Counted from the stretch's first letter, positions 42,486-53,973 are shown. The stretch is 64,000 nt of DNA from Gymnothorax reevesii (GCA_029721435.1 CM056581.1:73332712-73396711); one strand, 5' to 3'. The notes: generated by a model not told the origin, from the letters alone. Program-made: numbers and translations.

Positions 42486-45433
42486 TCAAACACGGGATAA
42501 GCAATCAGCAATTACATTGTCTGTACCCTTCACATGCTTAATTTCCAAGTCAAACTCCTGCAAAATCAAACTCCAATTCAACAATCTCCGATTCTTGTTT
42601 TTCATCTTACTCAAAAACATTAACGGATTGTGGTCTGTGTACACAACCATTGGCTTTTGCCCTGTACAAACATAAACATCAAAGTGTTGTAAAGATAGAA
42701 CCAGAGCGAACAGCTCCTTCTCTATTGTGGAATAGTTCCTTTGGTGGCGATTGAACTTCCTGGAGAAGTATGCCACGGGATGTTCAATGTCATCAGAGTG
42801 ACTTCTCTGTAAGAGCACAGATCCACAAGCTTGGTCGCTAGCATCGACCGCGATGGAGAACGGTTTGTTGAAGTCAGGAGATTTGAGCACGGGGAAGTGA
42901 CACAGCAGAGACTTCAGGCGATCGAAGGCTCTCTGGCATGCCTCATCCCAAGTGAACTTTACGCCTTTCTTCAGTTGGTTAGTGAGACTGAGAGCAATCT
43001 CAGCAAAGTTCTTGCAGAACTTGCGGTAATACCCGATCATTCCAAGGAAGCGGCGCAAAGCTTTTTTTGTGGTCAGGAACTGGAAAGTCCATGATGGGTT
43101 GGACTTTAGCATTTATGGGTGCCACCTTACCCTGGCCTATGACGTAGCCAAGATAGGTGACAGTAGCACAACCAAAGTCACTCTTGTTCAGGTTAACAGT
43201 CAGGTTAGCCTGGGTCAGGCGCTGGAACAACGTCTCTACATCTTTTAGATGTTCTTCCCAGGAGTCACTCCATGTGATCAGGTCATCGATGTATGCACCC
43301 CTGTGTGGCAATCCGGCGATTGTAGACTGAATCATCCTTTGGAACAAGGCTGGGGCATTTTTCATTCCAAAGGGTAGGACTTCATACTGGTACGACCCAG
43401 ATGGTGTGGCAAAAGCAGAGATGCTCTCAGTTAAAGGCACACACCAATAACCCTTCAATAAATCAATCTCGGTCAGAAACTTTGCTTGCCCTACTCTATC
43501 AATACAATCATCAATCCTAGGTATTGGAAACACATCAGTTCTTGTGACAGCATTGACTTTGCGATAATCTGTACAGAATCTAGTACTTCCATCAGGTTTT
43601 GGAACTAGCACACAGGGTGAACTCCAATCTGAGTTGGAGGGTCTGATAATATCATGTTCTAACATGTACTCAACCTCTTTCTCAGCAATCTTTCTCTTTT
43701 CAGGATTCATCCGGTACAGATGCTGTTTTATTGGTTTGGCATCACCAACATCTACATCATGAGAGGCTATTGAATCTCTTTTTGGAACATCAGGAAACAG
43801 ATCATCATATTTCTTGATCAACCTCTGAAACTGATCTCTCTGTGAAGGTTCTAAGTGCTGGAGTTTTACATCAAGATTTTGCAACACTTCAGAATTTGAC
43901 AATTTACATGAAAGAACTTCAGCTTTAATTCTAGGTTCATCATCTTGAAACTCCCCCTCATCTTCACAAATCTCGGCCATAGGAGAATCTGAAGTGACAG
44001 CTGCAACCCTAGCATTTCTGTCATGATAAGACTTCAGCATGTTAATGTGACACAATTGATTTGGTTTTCTCCTATCTGGAGTCTTCACAATGTAATAGAG
44101 ATCATTGAGTTTTGTCAGAATTTCATAAGGACCATGAAATCTAGCCTGCAATGGATTGGACTGCAAGGGAAACAACACAAGGACCTTGTCTCCTGGTTTA
44201 AACTCGCGGCTTCTAGCCTTATGATCATACCAAGTTTTCATTTTTCCCTGACTTGATTTCAAGTTCTCTTTGGCTAGGTCACAAGCTGCACGCAATCTTT
44301 CCTTGAACTTGCTAACATAGTCTAACAGACTGATGTGCGGCTCTTCCTCTTGCCATTGTTCACTCAATAATAGCAAAGGTCCTCTCACTTCATGACCAAA
44401 CACTAGCTCAAATGGACTGAATCCAGTCGACTCCTGCACTGCCTCTCTAGCTGCAAACAACAGCAAATGAACACCTTCATCCCAATCTTTCTCATGGTCA
44501 TAACAATAAGTCCTCATCATTGTCTTGAGAGTGGAATGAAACCGCTCTAAGGCACCCTGACTTTCTGGATGATAGGCACTAGAAAGAATTTGCTTTGCAC
44601 CTAGTTCATACACAACCTGCTGAAACAATCCTGAAGTGAAATTGCTACCTTAGTCTGACTGAATTTCCCTGGGAAGGCCAAACAACGTGAAGAACTTTAT
44701 CAAAGCCCTCAAGATTGCAGTTGCCTTGATGTTACGTAGAGGTATGGCTTTGGGGAATCTGGTAGATGCACACATGATTGTCAACTAGTACTGATTTCCA
44801 GATCTAGTCTTGGGTAATGGACCAACACAATCAACAATGACCTTAGAGAATGGCTCCCCAAATGCTGGGATAGGCTGCAATGGAGCTACAGGTGGGTCTA
44901 ACTGGTGTTTTCTAACTACCTGACAAGTGTGACAGGTTTTGCAAAAGTTGGAAACGTCTTTCCGAAACCCAGGCCAAAATAAGTGTTTCATGATCTTATC
45001 AACAGTCTTGTTAACACCGAGATGACCTCCTAAAGGTAAACTATGAGCCATTGTTAAGATCTCATTCCTATAGACCTTCGGAACAACGATTTGCCTGACC
45101 ACTGCCCAATCTGCATTGGCAGGGATATCAGGAGGGCGCCACTTCCGCATTAACACACCATCCTTGAGATAATACCCAACTGGAACTGCGTCTATTTCTT
45201 TATCAGGAAGGGCTCTCCTCCTGAGTGCACAAATTTCAGGATCATTAGTTTGCAACCGCTTTCTGGACAGAGACAAGTCTCCAGACACATCAGAATCACC
45301 AAACGCATCTGAACAATGAACTGATAACAGTGTCTGATAAGTTCTCAAACGGAGAAACCATAGTAGGCCAATCAAAGTCATGAGGCGAACCATTTGAGTC
45401 CTGACTATTCAATGTGCTGGACGGCACCACAAC
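42486..45433 (-). pseudogene. pol of outer Gmr1-like element (integrase, then RT-RNase H), broken
   Basis: Reading from 45433 downward: RRRALPDKEIDAVPVGYYLK, the integrase zinc module (HLGVNKTVDKIMKHLFWPG... CKTCHTCQ), integrase core with VDCVGPLPKT and YHPESQGALERFHS, the C-terminal part (VLFPLQSNPLQARFHGPYEI), then reverse transcriptase (PCVLVPKPDGSTRFCTDYRK, GAYIDDLITWSD) and RNase H (IAVDASDQACGSVLLQ, VVYTDHNPLMFLSK). Nonsense codons lie at 44785-44787 and 44650-44652, the latter changing the Q of the SDQG segment, and a one-base insertion near 43075 shifts the frame between RT and RNase H. The catalytic YIDD is preserved. The protein ends SRV at 42486. This copy cannot express a full pol. 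Confidence 0.93.
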
Positions 45434-45446
45434 ATCTTCTTCTTTA

Positions 45447-45456
45447 CGTTAACGTT
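45447..45456 (-). repeat. Left stub of the Penelope-like fragment
   Basis: CGTTAACGTT between the 13-base repeat ATCTTCTTCTTTA (45434-45446) and the inner LTR. It continues on the other side of the inner element at 51421. Confidence 0.7.
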
Positions 45457-45924
45457 TGTAATGTGAATATAGGCCACTGGATGGCAGTATCTACCTTTTT
45501 TTTTATTCAGCTCAGACTGGAGCTATGTTTAGACATGTCCTGGACTTGTCTGGGGCAAGTCCCCGAAAAGTAAAAAAAAGAGGTCTAAATGTGGGTGGGG
45601 TCTGCAAAAGAGTATATAAGGAGAAGAATGGAGACAGTAAAGTAGTAGGAGAAATTGCACGAAGAAGGATACATGCGACCTGTGAAGTTTCTTTTGTGGA
45701 GTTTTGCCTGTGTTAGAGCATTTTTTTTTTTTTCCTTACCCAGGACATCACCAAGCCACCCCAACAAAAGGGACTGTAAATATTTCAGTTTTTTTTAATT
45801 CAATCTTGGTCAGTAGAATAGTTCGTAGTTAGTTTGTCTTTGTCAAAAATTAAATGTGTTTAAGTTTTAAAAACTGTGTGTCATCCCTTGCTGTTGCTGT
45901 TGTTTTAAATGTAATAACAAATTG
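45457..45924 (+). repeat. 5' LTR of inner element, shortened
   Basis: It begins TGTAATGTGAATATAGG and has a TATA-box-like AGTATATAAGGAG at 45610. Against the 3' LTR it lacks about 25 bp after ATACATGCGACC and lacks the final GGCCATAACA, which was lost together with part of the leader between two copies of AACAAATTGGGG. Confidence 0.85.
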
Positions 45925-45946
45925 GGGGCTCAAGGTCCGGGATAGA
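45922..45946 (+). promoter_or_regulatory. Primer binding site resembling tRNA-Pro type
   Basis: TGGGGGCTC and TCCGGGAT are separated by AAGG here and by AAG in the outer element (minus strand, about 53449-53471). The classical tRNA-Pro site has the same two halves separated by G. The extra bases may mean another tRNA or a tolerated bulge. Confidence 0.6.
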
Positions 45947-46035
45947 TTTTCAATAAATTACTCGCACAATGGTCTAACATTTCAAATTGTGAAATTGTTT
46001 TTGTGAATTTTCCTAGATATATATTGACAACAGCA

Positions 46036-47960
46036 ATGGATGATTTCTTGGCATCACCAACCGTAGGGGTTTTGAAGTCTTTTAAAAAGACAGAACTGCT
46101 TGAAATTTGCAGGCAGTTGGAGCTGACAGAGGTAAAATCAGCCATGCGAAAAGCAAGACTGGCTAGAGAGATAGTTGAATATTACATTGATGAAAATGTG
46201 TTTGCACCCGGAGATCTGGAACAGTTTCCAGTGGAAAATCCAAATATAGAAATGGAACTTAAATTAAAAATGCTAGAGATTGAAAGGGAGGAAAGAGAAA
46301 AAGAAAGGGAGGAAAAAGAAAAGCAAAGAGAATTTGAGAGGGAAGAAAAAGAAAAACAAAGGCAGTTTGAGTTAGAAAAATTAGCAAGAGAAGAGTAAAT
46401 AGAAAGGGAGGAAAAAGAAAAACAAAGAGAATTTCAGTTAGAAAAATTTGCAAGACAGAGAGATTTTGAATAAGAGAAATTCGATAGAGAAGAAAGACTC
46501 CAAATGGAGCAACTAAAAATTAAAATTGAAACTAAAAATAAATTTTGTGCCAGTCGGGAGGTAAAACTGGTGCCTCCATTTTCGGAAAAGGACATAGACA
46601 ACTATTTCCAGTGTTTTGAAAATGTAGCAAAGAGTTGCCAGTGGCTAAAGGAACACTGGCCTCTGATGTTGCAAACTGTCCTCAAGGGTAAAGCTCAACA
46701 AGCCTATTCGGCTTTGTCTGCAGATGATTCCTCTGATTATGAGGTTGTCAAAAAGGTTATTTTGAGAGCTTATGAGTTGGTTCCAGAGGCTTACCGACAG
46801 AAATTCAGAGGTCTGAAGAAATCTGAAAATCAGACTTATGTGGAATTTGCTAATGAGAAGAAGGTTTGCTTTGAGCGCTGGTGTACTTCTATGGAGGTCA
46901 AGGATGATTTCAACTCACTAAAAGAGATGGTGTTAGTTGAAGAATTCAAGAACTGTGTTAAGGATGATCTTAAGACCTACCTTAATGAGAAGCAAGCACT
47001 GAATTTGCAATCAGCTGCCAAATTTGCAGATGAATATGTTCTCACACATAAGTCCAAATTTCAGTCAAGCAGTAACAATAGATGGTTCCAATTTCAGAAA
47101 AAGGGTTACGGTGATACCCAAGATTCCTCACCCAAAGACAAAGACAAATCTGGTGATGGTGCTCAGAAATCCAGTAACAGGTCTGATCAAAGTGTGAAAG
47201 CTGACAGTGACAAAAGTGGTCTAGTTTGCAGTTATTGCAAGAAATCTGGTCATGTTACAACTAACTGTTGGTTCCTAAAAGCGAAGAAAGAAAAAGAAAA
47301 GGATACCAAACCAAATGCCTTTGTGAAAAAAAGGTTAGAAACCCCTGTAGTAGATAACCAATCTGCTAAAAAGCCTGATACAGCTGACTTCGTGAGGGAG
47401 GAATTTCTTCCATTTTTGTCAGAGGGATTTGTGGCTCTGAATGAGCATACTACTCCTGTCCCCATATATATCCTAAGGGATACCGAAGCTTCTCAGTCAC
47501 TTTTGTTGATGGACTCTTTGGAGTTACGTGATGAGACCGCTTCAGGGGATTTCATACTTGTACAAGGTATTGAAGGGAGGACTGTATCTGCACCCCTGCG
47601 CTCTATATTCTTGAAGTCAGATTTAGTTACAGGACAGGTAAAGGTGGGACTTATGTCAAGTCTACCTATAAAGGGTGTTTCTCTGTTGCTAGGCAATGAC
47701 CTGGCTGGGGGCAAAGTAGTTCCCCCTGTACATCTTACTTCACAGCCGAGCACTGAAGATGGGGATGAGGACCCATCTCTGTATCCTTCTTGCGCAGTGA
47801 CTCGTGCTATGGCCAAGAAGCCTAAAGAAGATGTTGTGGGGCCGCCCAGCACATTGAATAGTCAGGACTCAGGTGGTTTGCCTCATGACTCTGATTGGCC
47901 TACTATGGTTTCTCCGTTTGAGGACTTATCAGATACTTTTATCAGTTCTCTATTCAGCCA
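46036..47960 (+). pseudogene. gag-protease of inner Gmr1-like element, two stops, altered protease site
   Basis: The start MDDFLASPTVGVLKSFKKTE was chosen because the outer copy has the same first residues. An E/K-rich coiled-coil region (residues about 75-150) is interrupted by TAA at 46396 and 46471. The same frame continues with EVKLVPPFSEKDIDNYFQCF and a capsid segment (ADDSSDYEVVKKVILRAYEL, QTYVEFANEKKVCFERW) related to the SCAN fold, then a CCHC knuckle CSYCKKSGHVTTNC and the protease region. The protease active site, D-T-G in the outer copy (ILRDTGAPQSLL), is D-T-E here (ILRDTEASQSLL). Near 47955 a frameshift separates gag-protease from pol. Confidence 0.92.
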
Positions 47961-47984
47961 GCCGATGGGTCTGGTGATTCTCAT

Positions 47985-50780
47985 GTGTCTGGAGACTTGT
48001 CTCTGTCCAGAAAGCGGTTGATTGAGGAGCAAACTAATGATCCTGAAAATTGCGCACAAAGGAGGAGAGCCCTTCCTGATAAAGAAATAGACGCAGTTCC
48101 AGTTGGGTATTATCTCAAGGATGGTGTGTTGATGCGGAAGTGGCGCCCTCCTGATATCCCTGCCAATGCAGATTGGGCAGTGGTCAGGCAAATTGTTGTT
48201 CCGAAGGTCTATAGGAATGAGATCTTAACAATGGCTCATAGTTTACCTTTAGGAGGTCATCTTGGTGTTAACAAGACTGTTGATAAGATCATGAAACACT
48301 TCTTTTGGCCTGGGCTTCGGAAAGACGTTTCCAACTTCTGCAAAACCTGTCACACTTGTCAGGTAGTTGGAAAACACCAGTTAGACCCACCTGTAGCTCC
48401 ATTGCAGCCTATCCCAGCATTTGGGGAGCCATTCTCTAGGGTCATTGTTGATTGCATTGGTCCATTACCCAAGACTAGATCTGGAAATCAGTACTTGTTG
48501 ACAATCATGTGTGCATCTACCAGATTCCCCGAAGCCATACCTCTACGTAACATCAAGGCAACTGCAATCTCGAAGGCTTTGATAAAGTTCTTCACGTTGT
48601 GTGGCCTTCCCAGGGAAATTCAGTCAGACCAAGGTAGCAATTTCACTTCTGGTTTGTTTCAGCAGGTTGTGTATGAACTAGGTGCAAAGCAGATTCTTTC
48701 TAGTGCCTATCATCCAGAAAGTCAGGGTGCCTTAGAGCGGTTGCATTCCACTCTCAAGACAATGATGAGGACTTATTGTTATGACTATGAGAAAGACTGG
48801 GATGAAGGTGTTCATTTGCTGTTGTTTGCAGCTAGAGAAGCAGTGCAGGAGTCTACTGGATTCAGTCCATTTGAGCCAGTGTTTGGTCATGAAGTGAGAG
48901 GACCTTTGCTATTATTGAGTGAACAATGGCAAGAGGAAGAGCCGCACATTAGTCTGTTAGACTATGTTAGCAAGTTCAAGGACAGATTGCATGCAGCTTG
49001 TGACCTAGCCAAAGAGAACTTGAAATCAAGTCAGGGAAAAATGAAAACTTGGTATGATCATAAAGCTAGAAGCCGTGAGTTTAAACCAGGAGACAAGGTC
49101 CTTGTGTTGTTTCCCTTGCAGTCCAATCCATTGCAGGCAAGATTTCATGGTCCTCATGAAATTCTGACAAAACTCAATTACATTGTGAAGACTCCAGATA
49201 GGAGAAAACCAAAACAATTGTGTCACATTAACATGCTGAAGCCTTATCATGACAGAAATGCTAGGGTTGCAGCTGTCACTTCAGATTCTCCAATGGCCGA
49301 GATTTGTGAAGATGAGAGGGAGTTTCAAGATGATGAACCTAGAATTAAAGCTGAAGTTCTTTCATGTAAATTGTCAAATTCTGAAGTGTTGCAAAATCTT
49401 GATGTAAAACTCCAGCACTTAGAACCCTCACAGAGAGACCAGTTTGAGAGGTTGATCAAGAAATATGAGGATCTGTTTCCTGATGTTCCAAAAAGAGTTT
49501 CTATAGCCTCTCATGATGTTGATGTTGGTGATGCCAAACCAATAAAACAGCATCCGTACCGAATGAATCCTGAAAAGAGAAAGATTTCTGAGAAAGAGGT
49601 TGAGTACATGTTAGAACATGATATTATCAGACCCTCCAACTCAGATTGGAGTTCACCCTGTGTGCTAGTTCCAAAACCTGATGGAAGTACTAGATTCTGT
49701 ACAGATTATCGCAAAGTCAATGCTGTAACTAGAACTGATGTGTTTCCAATACCTAGGATTGATGATTGTATTGATAGAGTAGGGCAAGCAAAGTTTCTGA
49801 CCAAGATTGATTTATTGAAGGGTTATTAGTGTGTGACTTTAACTGAGAGGGCCAAGAGCATCTCTGCTTTTGCCACACCATCTGGGTCGTACCAGTATGA
49901 AGTCCTACCCTTTGGGATAAAAAACGCCCCAGCCACGTTCCAAAGGATGATACAGTCTACAATCGCCGGATTGCCACACACGGGTGCATACATCGATGAC
50001 CTGATCACATGGAGTGACTCCTGGGAAGAACATCTAAAAGATGTAGAGACGTTGTTCCAGCGCCTGTCCCAGGCTAACCTGACTGTTAACCTGAACAAGA
50101 GTGACTTTGGTTGTGCTACTGTCACCTATCTTGGCTACGTCATAGGCCAGGGTAAGGTGGCACCCATAAATGCTAAAGTCCAAGCCATCATGGACTTTCC
50201 AGTTCCTGACAACAAAAAAGCTTTGCGCCGCTTCCTTGGAATGATCGGGTATTACCGCAAGTTCTGCAAGAACTTTGCTGAGATTGCTCTCAGTCTAACT
50301 AACCAACTGAAGAAAGGCGTAAAGTTCACTTGGGATGATGCATGCCAGAGAGCCTTCGATCGCCTGAAGTCTCTGCTGTGTCACTTCCCCGTGCTCAAAT
50401 CTCCTGACTTCAACAAACCGTTCTCCATCGCGGTCGATGCTAGCGACCAAGCTTGTGGATCTTTGCTCCTACAGAAAAGTGACTCTGATGACATTGAGCA
50501 TCCCGTGGCATACTTCTCCAGGAAGTTCAATCGCCACCAAAGGAACTATTCCACAATAGGGAAGGAACTGTTGGCTCTGGTCCTTTCTATACAACACTTT
50601 GAGGTTTATGTTTGTACAGGGGAAAAGCCTATGATTGTGTACACTGACCACAATCCGTTAATGTTTTTGAGTAAGATGAAAAACAAGAATCGGAGATTGT
50701 TGAATAGGAGTTTGACTTGGAAATTAAGCATTTGAAGGGTACAGACAATGTAATTGCTGATTGCTTATCCCGTGTTTGAA
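47985..50780 (+). pseudogene. pol of inner Gmr1-like element, one stop and a terminal frameshift
   Basis: The long open frame 47985-49829 encodes the integrase zinc module (HLGVNKTVDKIMKHFFWPGL, CKTCHTCQVV), the core with all three acidic residues (VDCIGPLPKT, EIQSDQGSNF, SQGALERLHS), the C-terminal domain (VLFPLQSNPLQARFHGPHEI), a linker, and the first part of RT (WSSPCVLVPKPDGSTRFCTD). A TAG at 49827-49829 replaces a tryptophan codon that the outer copy keeps. The same frame resumes at 49833 with RT palm YIDD (49989-50000), the thumb (GYYRKFCKNFAEIALSLT) and RNase H (AVDASDQACGSLLLQ, YTDHNPLMF). A small deletion near 50705 shifts the last about 25 codons before SRV at about 50779. All catalytic residues of IN and RT remain visible. 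Confidence 0.93.
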
Positions 50781-50918
50781 TATGTATATATATATATCCT
50801 GTGTTTATTTGAATATTGTATGATATGTATGTATAGACAAGTGTTCACTTAACCATTCTGTATTGAAAAGAAAATTTTTGCCTTTATGAGTCAAAATTTT
50901 TCCCCTTTGGAATGGAGG

Positions 50919-51420
50919 TGTAATGTGAATATAGGCCACTAGATGGCAGTATTTACCTTTTTTTTTATTCAGCTCAGACTGGAGCTATGTTTAGACATGT
51001 CCTGGACTTGTCTGGGGCAAGTCCCCGAAAAGTAAAAAAAAGAGGTCTAAATGTGGGTGGGGTCTGCAAAAGAGTATATAAGGAGAAGAATTGAGACAGT
51101 AAAGTAGTAGGAGAAATTGCACGGAGAAGGATACATGCGACCAGACCTGTCATTTCTGTTCAAGACCTGTGAAGTTTCTTTTGTGGAGTTTTGCCTGTGT
51201 TAGAGCATTTTTTTTTTTCCTTACCCAGGACATCACCAAGCCACCCCAACAAAAGGGACTGTAAATATTTCAGTTTTTTTTTATTCAATCTTGGTCAGTA
51301 GAATAGTTCGTATTTAGTTTGTCTTTGTCAAAAATTAAATGTGTTTAAGTTTTAAAAACTGTGTGTCATTCCTTGCTGTTGCTGTTGTTTTAAATGTAAT
51401 AACAAATTGGGGCCATAACA
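50919..51420 (+). repeat. 3' LTR of inner element (502 bp)
   Basis: TGTAATGTGAAT...CCATAACA, preceded by the purine tract CCTTTGGAATGGAGG. This full-length LTR allows the deletion in the 5' LTR to be seen. Confidence 0.93.
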
Positions 51421-51624
51421 CGTTCTTATTTTTCAAACAGAAAAGGTTTTATCCTACCTTGACATGTTTCGACGGGATACTCCCGTCTTCTTCAGAAGAG
51501 TCACCGATGTTACGAGTGATGTGTCTTATCAGCTGATGTTAGCGAGGATAAAACCTTTTCTGTTTGAAAAATAAGAACGTTAACGTAAATTACTTACTAC
51601 AGACAGTATGAACCTTTTTGGATT
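51421..51624 (-). mobile_element. Penelope-like (PLE) fragment with inverted ends
   Basis: Together with 45447-45456 this is an insertion of about 210 bp in the outer gag, flanked by ATCTTCTTCTTTA (45434-45446 and 51625-51637), a 13-base duplication. It contains a perfect 35-bp inverted repeat (51421-51455 and 51545-51579) around a core with a hammerhead-like motif. Long variable duplications, partly inverted copies and hammerhead motifs are known for Penelope-like retroelements. There is no reverse transcriptase here, so the class is inferred from these three marks. Confidence 0.6.
51453..51501 (-). ncRNA. Hammerhead-ribozyme-like motif
   Basis: On the minus strand: CTGAAGA (51495-51489), one unpaired A, stem II GACGGG/CCCGTC with loop AGTAT (51487-51471), GAAA (51470-51467), then CATGTC with the predicted cleavage site after the last C (51461). 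Stem I would be about four pairs (51496-51499 with 51457-51460). Stem III is only A-C/G-U within the self-complementary ACATGT, as in PLE and newt hammerheads that work as dimers. The extra A next to stem II deviates from the consensus. Confidence 0.55.
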
Positions 51625-53341
51625 ATCTTCTTCTTTAGCCTTCTTGGCCATAGCACGAGTCACTGCGCAAGAAGGATACAGAGATAGGTCCTCATCCCCA
51701 TCTTCAGTGCTCGGCTGTGAAGTAAGATGTACAGGGGGAACTACTTTGCCCCCAGCCAGGTCATTGCCTAGCAACAGAGAAACACCCTTTACAGGTAGAC
51801 TTGACATAAGTCCCACCTTTACCTGTCCTGTAACTAAATCTGACTTCAAGAATATAGAGCGCAGGGGGACAGATACAGTCCTCCCTTCAATACCTTGTAC
51901 AAGTATGAAATCCCCCGAAGCGGTCTCAACACGTAACTCCAAGGAGTCCATCATCAAAAGTGACTGAGGAGCTCCGGTATCCCTTAGGATATATATGGGG
52001 ACAGGAGTAGTATGCTCATTCAGAGCCACAAATCCCTCTGACACAAATGGAAGAAATTCCTCCCTCACAAAGTCAGCAGTATCAGGCTTTTTAGCCCCAC
52101 CAGAAGCAGGCAATTTAGCAGATCGGTCATCTACTACAGGGGTTTCTAACCTTGCTTTCACAAAGGCATTTGGTTTGGTGTCCTTTTCTTTTTTTTTCTT
52201 AGCTTTAAGGAACCAACAGTTAGTTGTAACATGACCAGATTTCTTGCAATAACTGCAAACTAGACCACTTTTGTCACTGTCAGCTTTCACACTTCGATCA
52301 GACCTGTTACTCGATTTCTGAGCACCATCACCAGATTTGTCTTTGTGTGAGGAATCTTGGGTATCACCGTAACCCTTTTTCTGAAATTGGGACCATCTAT
52401 TATTACTGCTAGACTGAAATTTGGACTTATGTGTGAGAACATATTCATCTGCAAATTTGGCAGCTGATTGCAAATTCAGTGCTTGCTTCTCATTAAGGTA
52501 GGTCTTAACATCATCTTTAGCACAGTTCTTGAATTCTTCAACTAACACCATCTCTTTTAGTGAGTTGTAATCATCCTTGACCTCCAAAGAAGTACACCAG
52601 CGCTCAAAGCAAACCTTCTTCTCATTAGCAAATTCCACATAAGTCTGATTTTCAGATTTCTTCAGACCCCTGAATTTCTGTCGGTAAGCCTCTGTAACCA
52701 ACTCATAAGCTCTCAAAATAACCTTTTTGACAACCTCATAATCAGAGGAATCATCTGCAGACAAAGCCGAATAGGCTTGTTGAGCTTTACCCTTGAGGAC
52801 AGTTTGCAACATCAGAGGCCAGTGTTTCAAAACATTGGAAATAGTTGTCTATGTCCTTTTCCGAAAATGGAGGCACCAGTTTTACCTCCCGACTGGCACA
52901 AAATTTATTTTTAGTTTCAATTTTAATTTTTAGTTGCTCCATTTGGAGTCTTTCTTCTCTATCGAATTTCTCTAATTCAAAATCTCTCTGTCTTGCAAAT
53001 TTTTCTAACTGAAATTCTCTTTGTTTTTCTTTTTCCTCCCCTCTTGCTAATTTTTCTGACTCAAACTGCCTTTGTTTTTCTTTTTCCTCCCTTTCAATCT
53101 CTCGCATTTTTAATTTAAGTTCCATTTCTATATTTGGATTTTCCACTGGAAACTGTTCCAGATCTCCTGGTGCAAACACATTTTCATCAATGTAATATTC
53201 AACTATCTCTCTAGCCAATCTTGCTTTTCGCATGGCTGGTTTTACCTCTGTCAGCTCTAAATGTCTGCAGATTTCTAGCAGTTCTGTCTTTTTAAAAGAC
53301 TTCAAAACCTCAACGGTTGGTGATGCCAAGAAATCATCCAT
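51625..53341 (-). pseudogene. gag-protease of outer Gmr1-like element, frameshifted and interrupted
   Basis: The start codon at 53341-53339 gives MDDFLASPTVEVLKSFKKTE. The N-terminal frame runs to about 52835, where a deletion of about 34 bases relative to the inner copy removes the ENVAKSCQWLKE part and shifts the frame. The rest (HWPLMLQTVLKGKAQQAYSA) is open from 52830. The CCHC knuckle CSYCKKSGHVTTNC and an intact protease triad (ILRDTGAPQSLLMMD) are present. The frame reads into the PLE insertion at 51624, giving the foreign tail NPKRFILSVVSNLR. The natural continuation into pol resumes on the far side of the nested insertions at 45446. Confidence 0.92.
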
Positions 53342-53472
53342 TGCTGTTGATCTGTCAATATATATACATATATATATAGGCAAATTAAAAAAAAACTATT
53401 TTACAATTTGAAATGTTAGATTTTCAATAAATGACTCTCACAATGTTCTATCCCGGACTTGAGCCCCCAATT

Positions 53473-53969
53473 TGTTATGGCCCCAATTTGTTAATTACAT
53501 TTACAACACAACAGCAACAGCAAGGGATGACAGACACAGTTTTAAAAACTTAAACACATTTATTTAATAAAACCAACTGACAATTAACTAATCTACAGAC
53601 CAAGATTGATTACAACAAAAAACAGAAATATTTACAGTCCCTTTTTGGTGGGGTGGCTTGGTGATGTCCTGGGTGAGGAAAATGCTCTAACACAGGCAAA
53701 AATCCACAAAAGAAACTTCACAGGTCTTGAACAGAATGACAGGTCTGGTCACATGTATCCTTCTTCTTGCAATTTCTCCTGCTACTTTACTGTCTCAATT
53801 CTACTCCTTATGTACTCTTTTGCAGACCCCACCCACATTTAGACCTTTTTTTTTTAATTTTCGGGGACTTGCCCCAGACATGTCCAGGACATGTCTAAAC
53901 CTAGCTCCAGTCTGGGCTTAATAAAAGAAATGTAAATACTGCTATCTAGTGGCCTCTATTCACATCACA
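53473..53969 (-). repeat. 5' LTR of outer element (497 bp)
   Basis: TGTTATGGCC...TCACATCACA on the plus strand, near-identical to 41799-42294. The primer-binding region lies next to it at about 53449-53472. Confidence 0.92.
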
Positions 53970-53973
53970 ATGC

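Larger units (their letters stand above)
45457..51420 (+). mobile_element. Inner Gmr1-like retrotransposon (5964 bp), inserted in the outer one
   Basis: The plus-strand copy has LTRs 45457-45924 and 50919-51420, gag-protease 46036-47960 and pol 47985-50780, again with integrase before reverse transcriptase. CGTT flanks both ends (45453-45456 and 51421-51424), a 4-bp duplication. It shares high identity with the outer element but has its own set of stops. Confidence 0.93.
41799..53969 (-). mobile_element. Outer Gmr1-like Ty3/gypsy retrotransposon, split by nested insertions
   Basis: Minus-strand element with LTRs at both outer ends (41799-42294 and 53473-53969), gag at 51625-53341 and pol at 42486-45433. 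Its body is interrupted between 45447 and 51624. Read 5' to 3' the order is gag, protease, integrase, reverse transcriptase, RNase H. Integrase before reverse transcriptase is the Gmr1-type order, first described from Atlantic cod and not usual in Ty3/gypsy. The flanks ACGC (41795-41798) and ATGC (53970-53973) fit a 4-bp duplication with one transition. Confidence 0.9.

Noticed and set aside
43000..43112. Overlap of two long minus-strand frames as programmed frameshift in pol
   Set aside because: The inner copy reads through the same place in one frame. The outer copy simply has one extra base, so it is decay.
45447..51624. A MITE with 35-bp inverted ends as explanation for the Penelope-like fragment
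   Set aside because: The 13-base duplication encloses about 45 extra bases beyond the inverted repeat, which a terminal-repeat DNA element would not have. A hammerhead-like core also favours a Penelope-like origin. This is not fully excluded.
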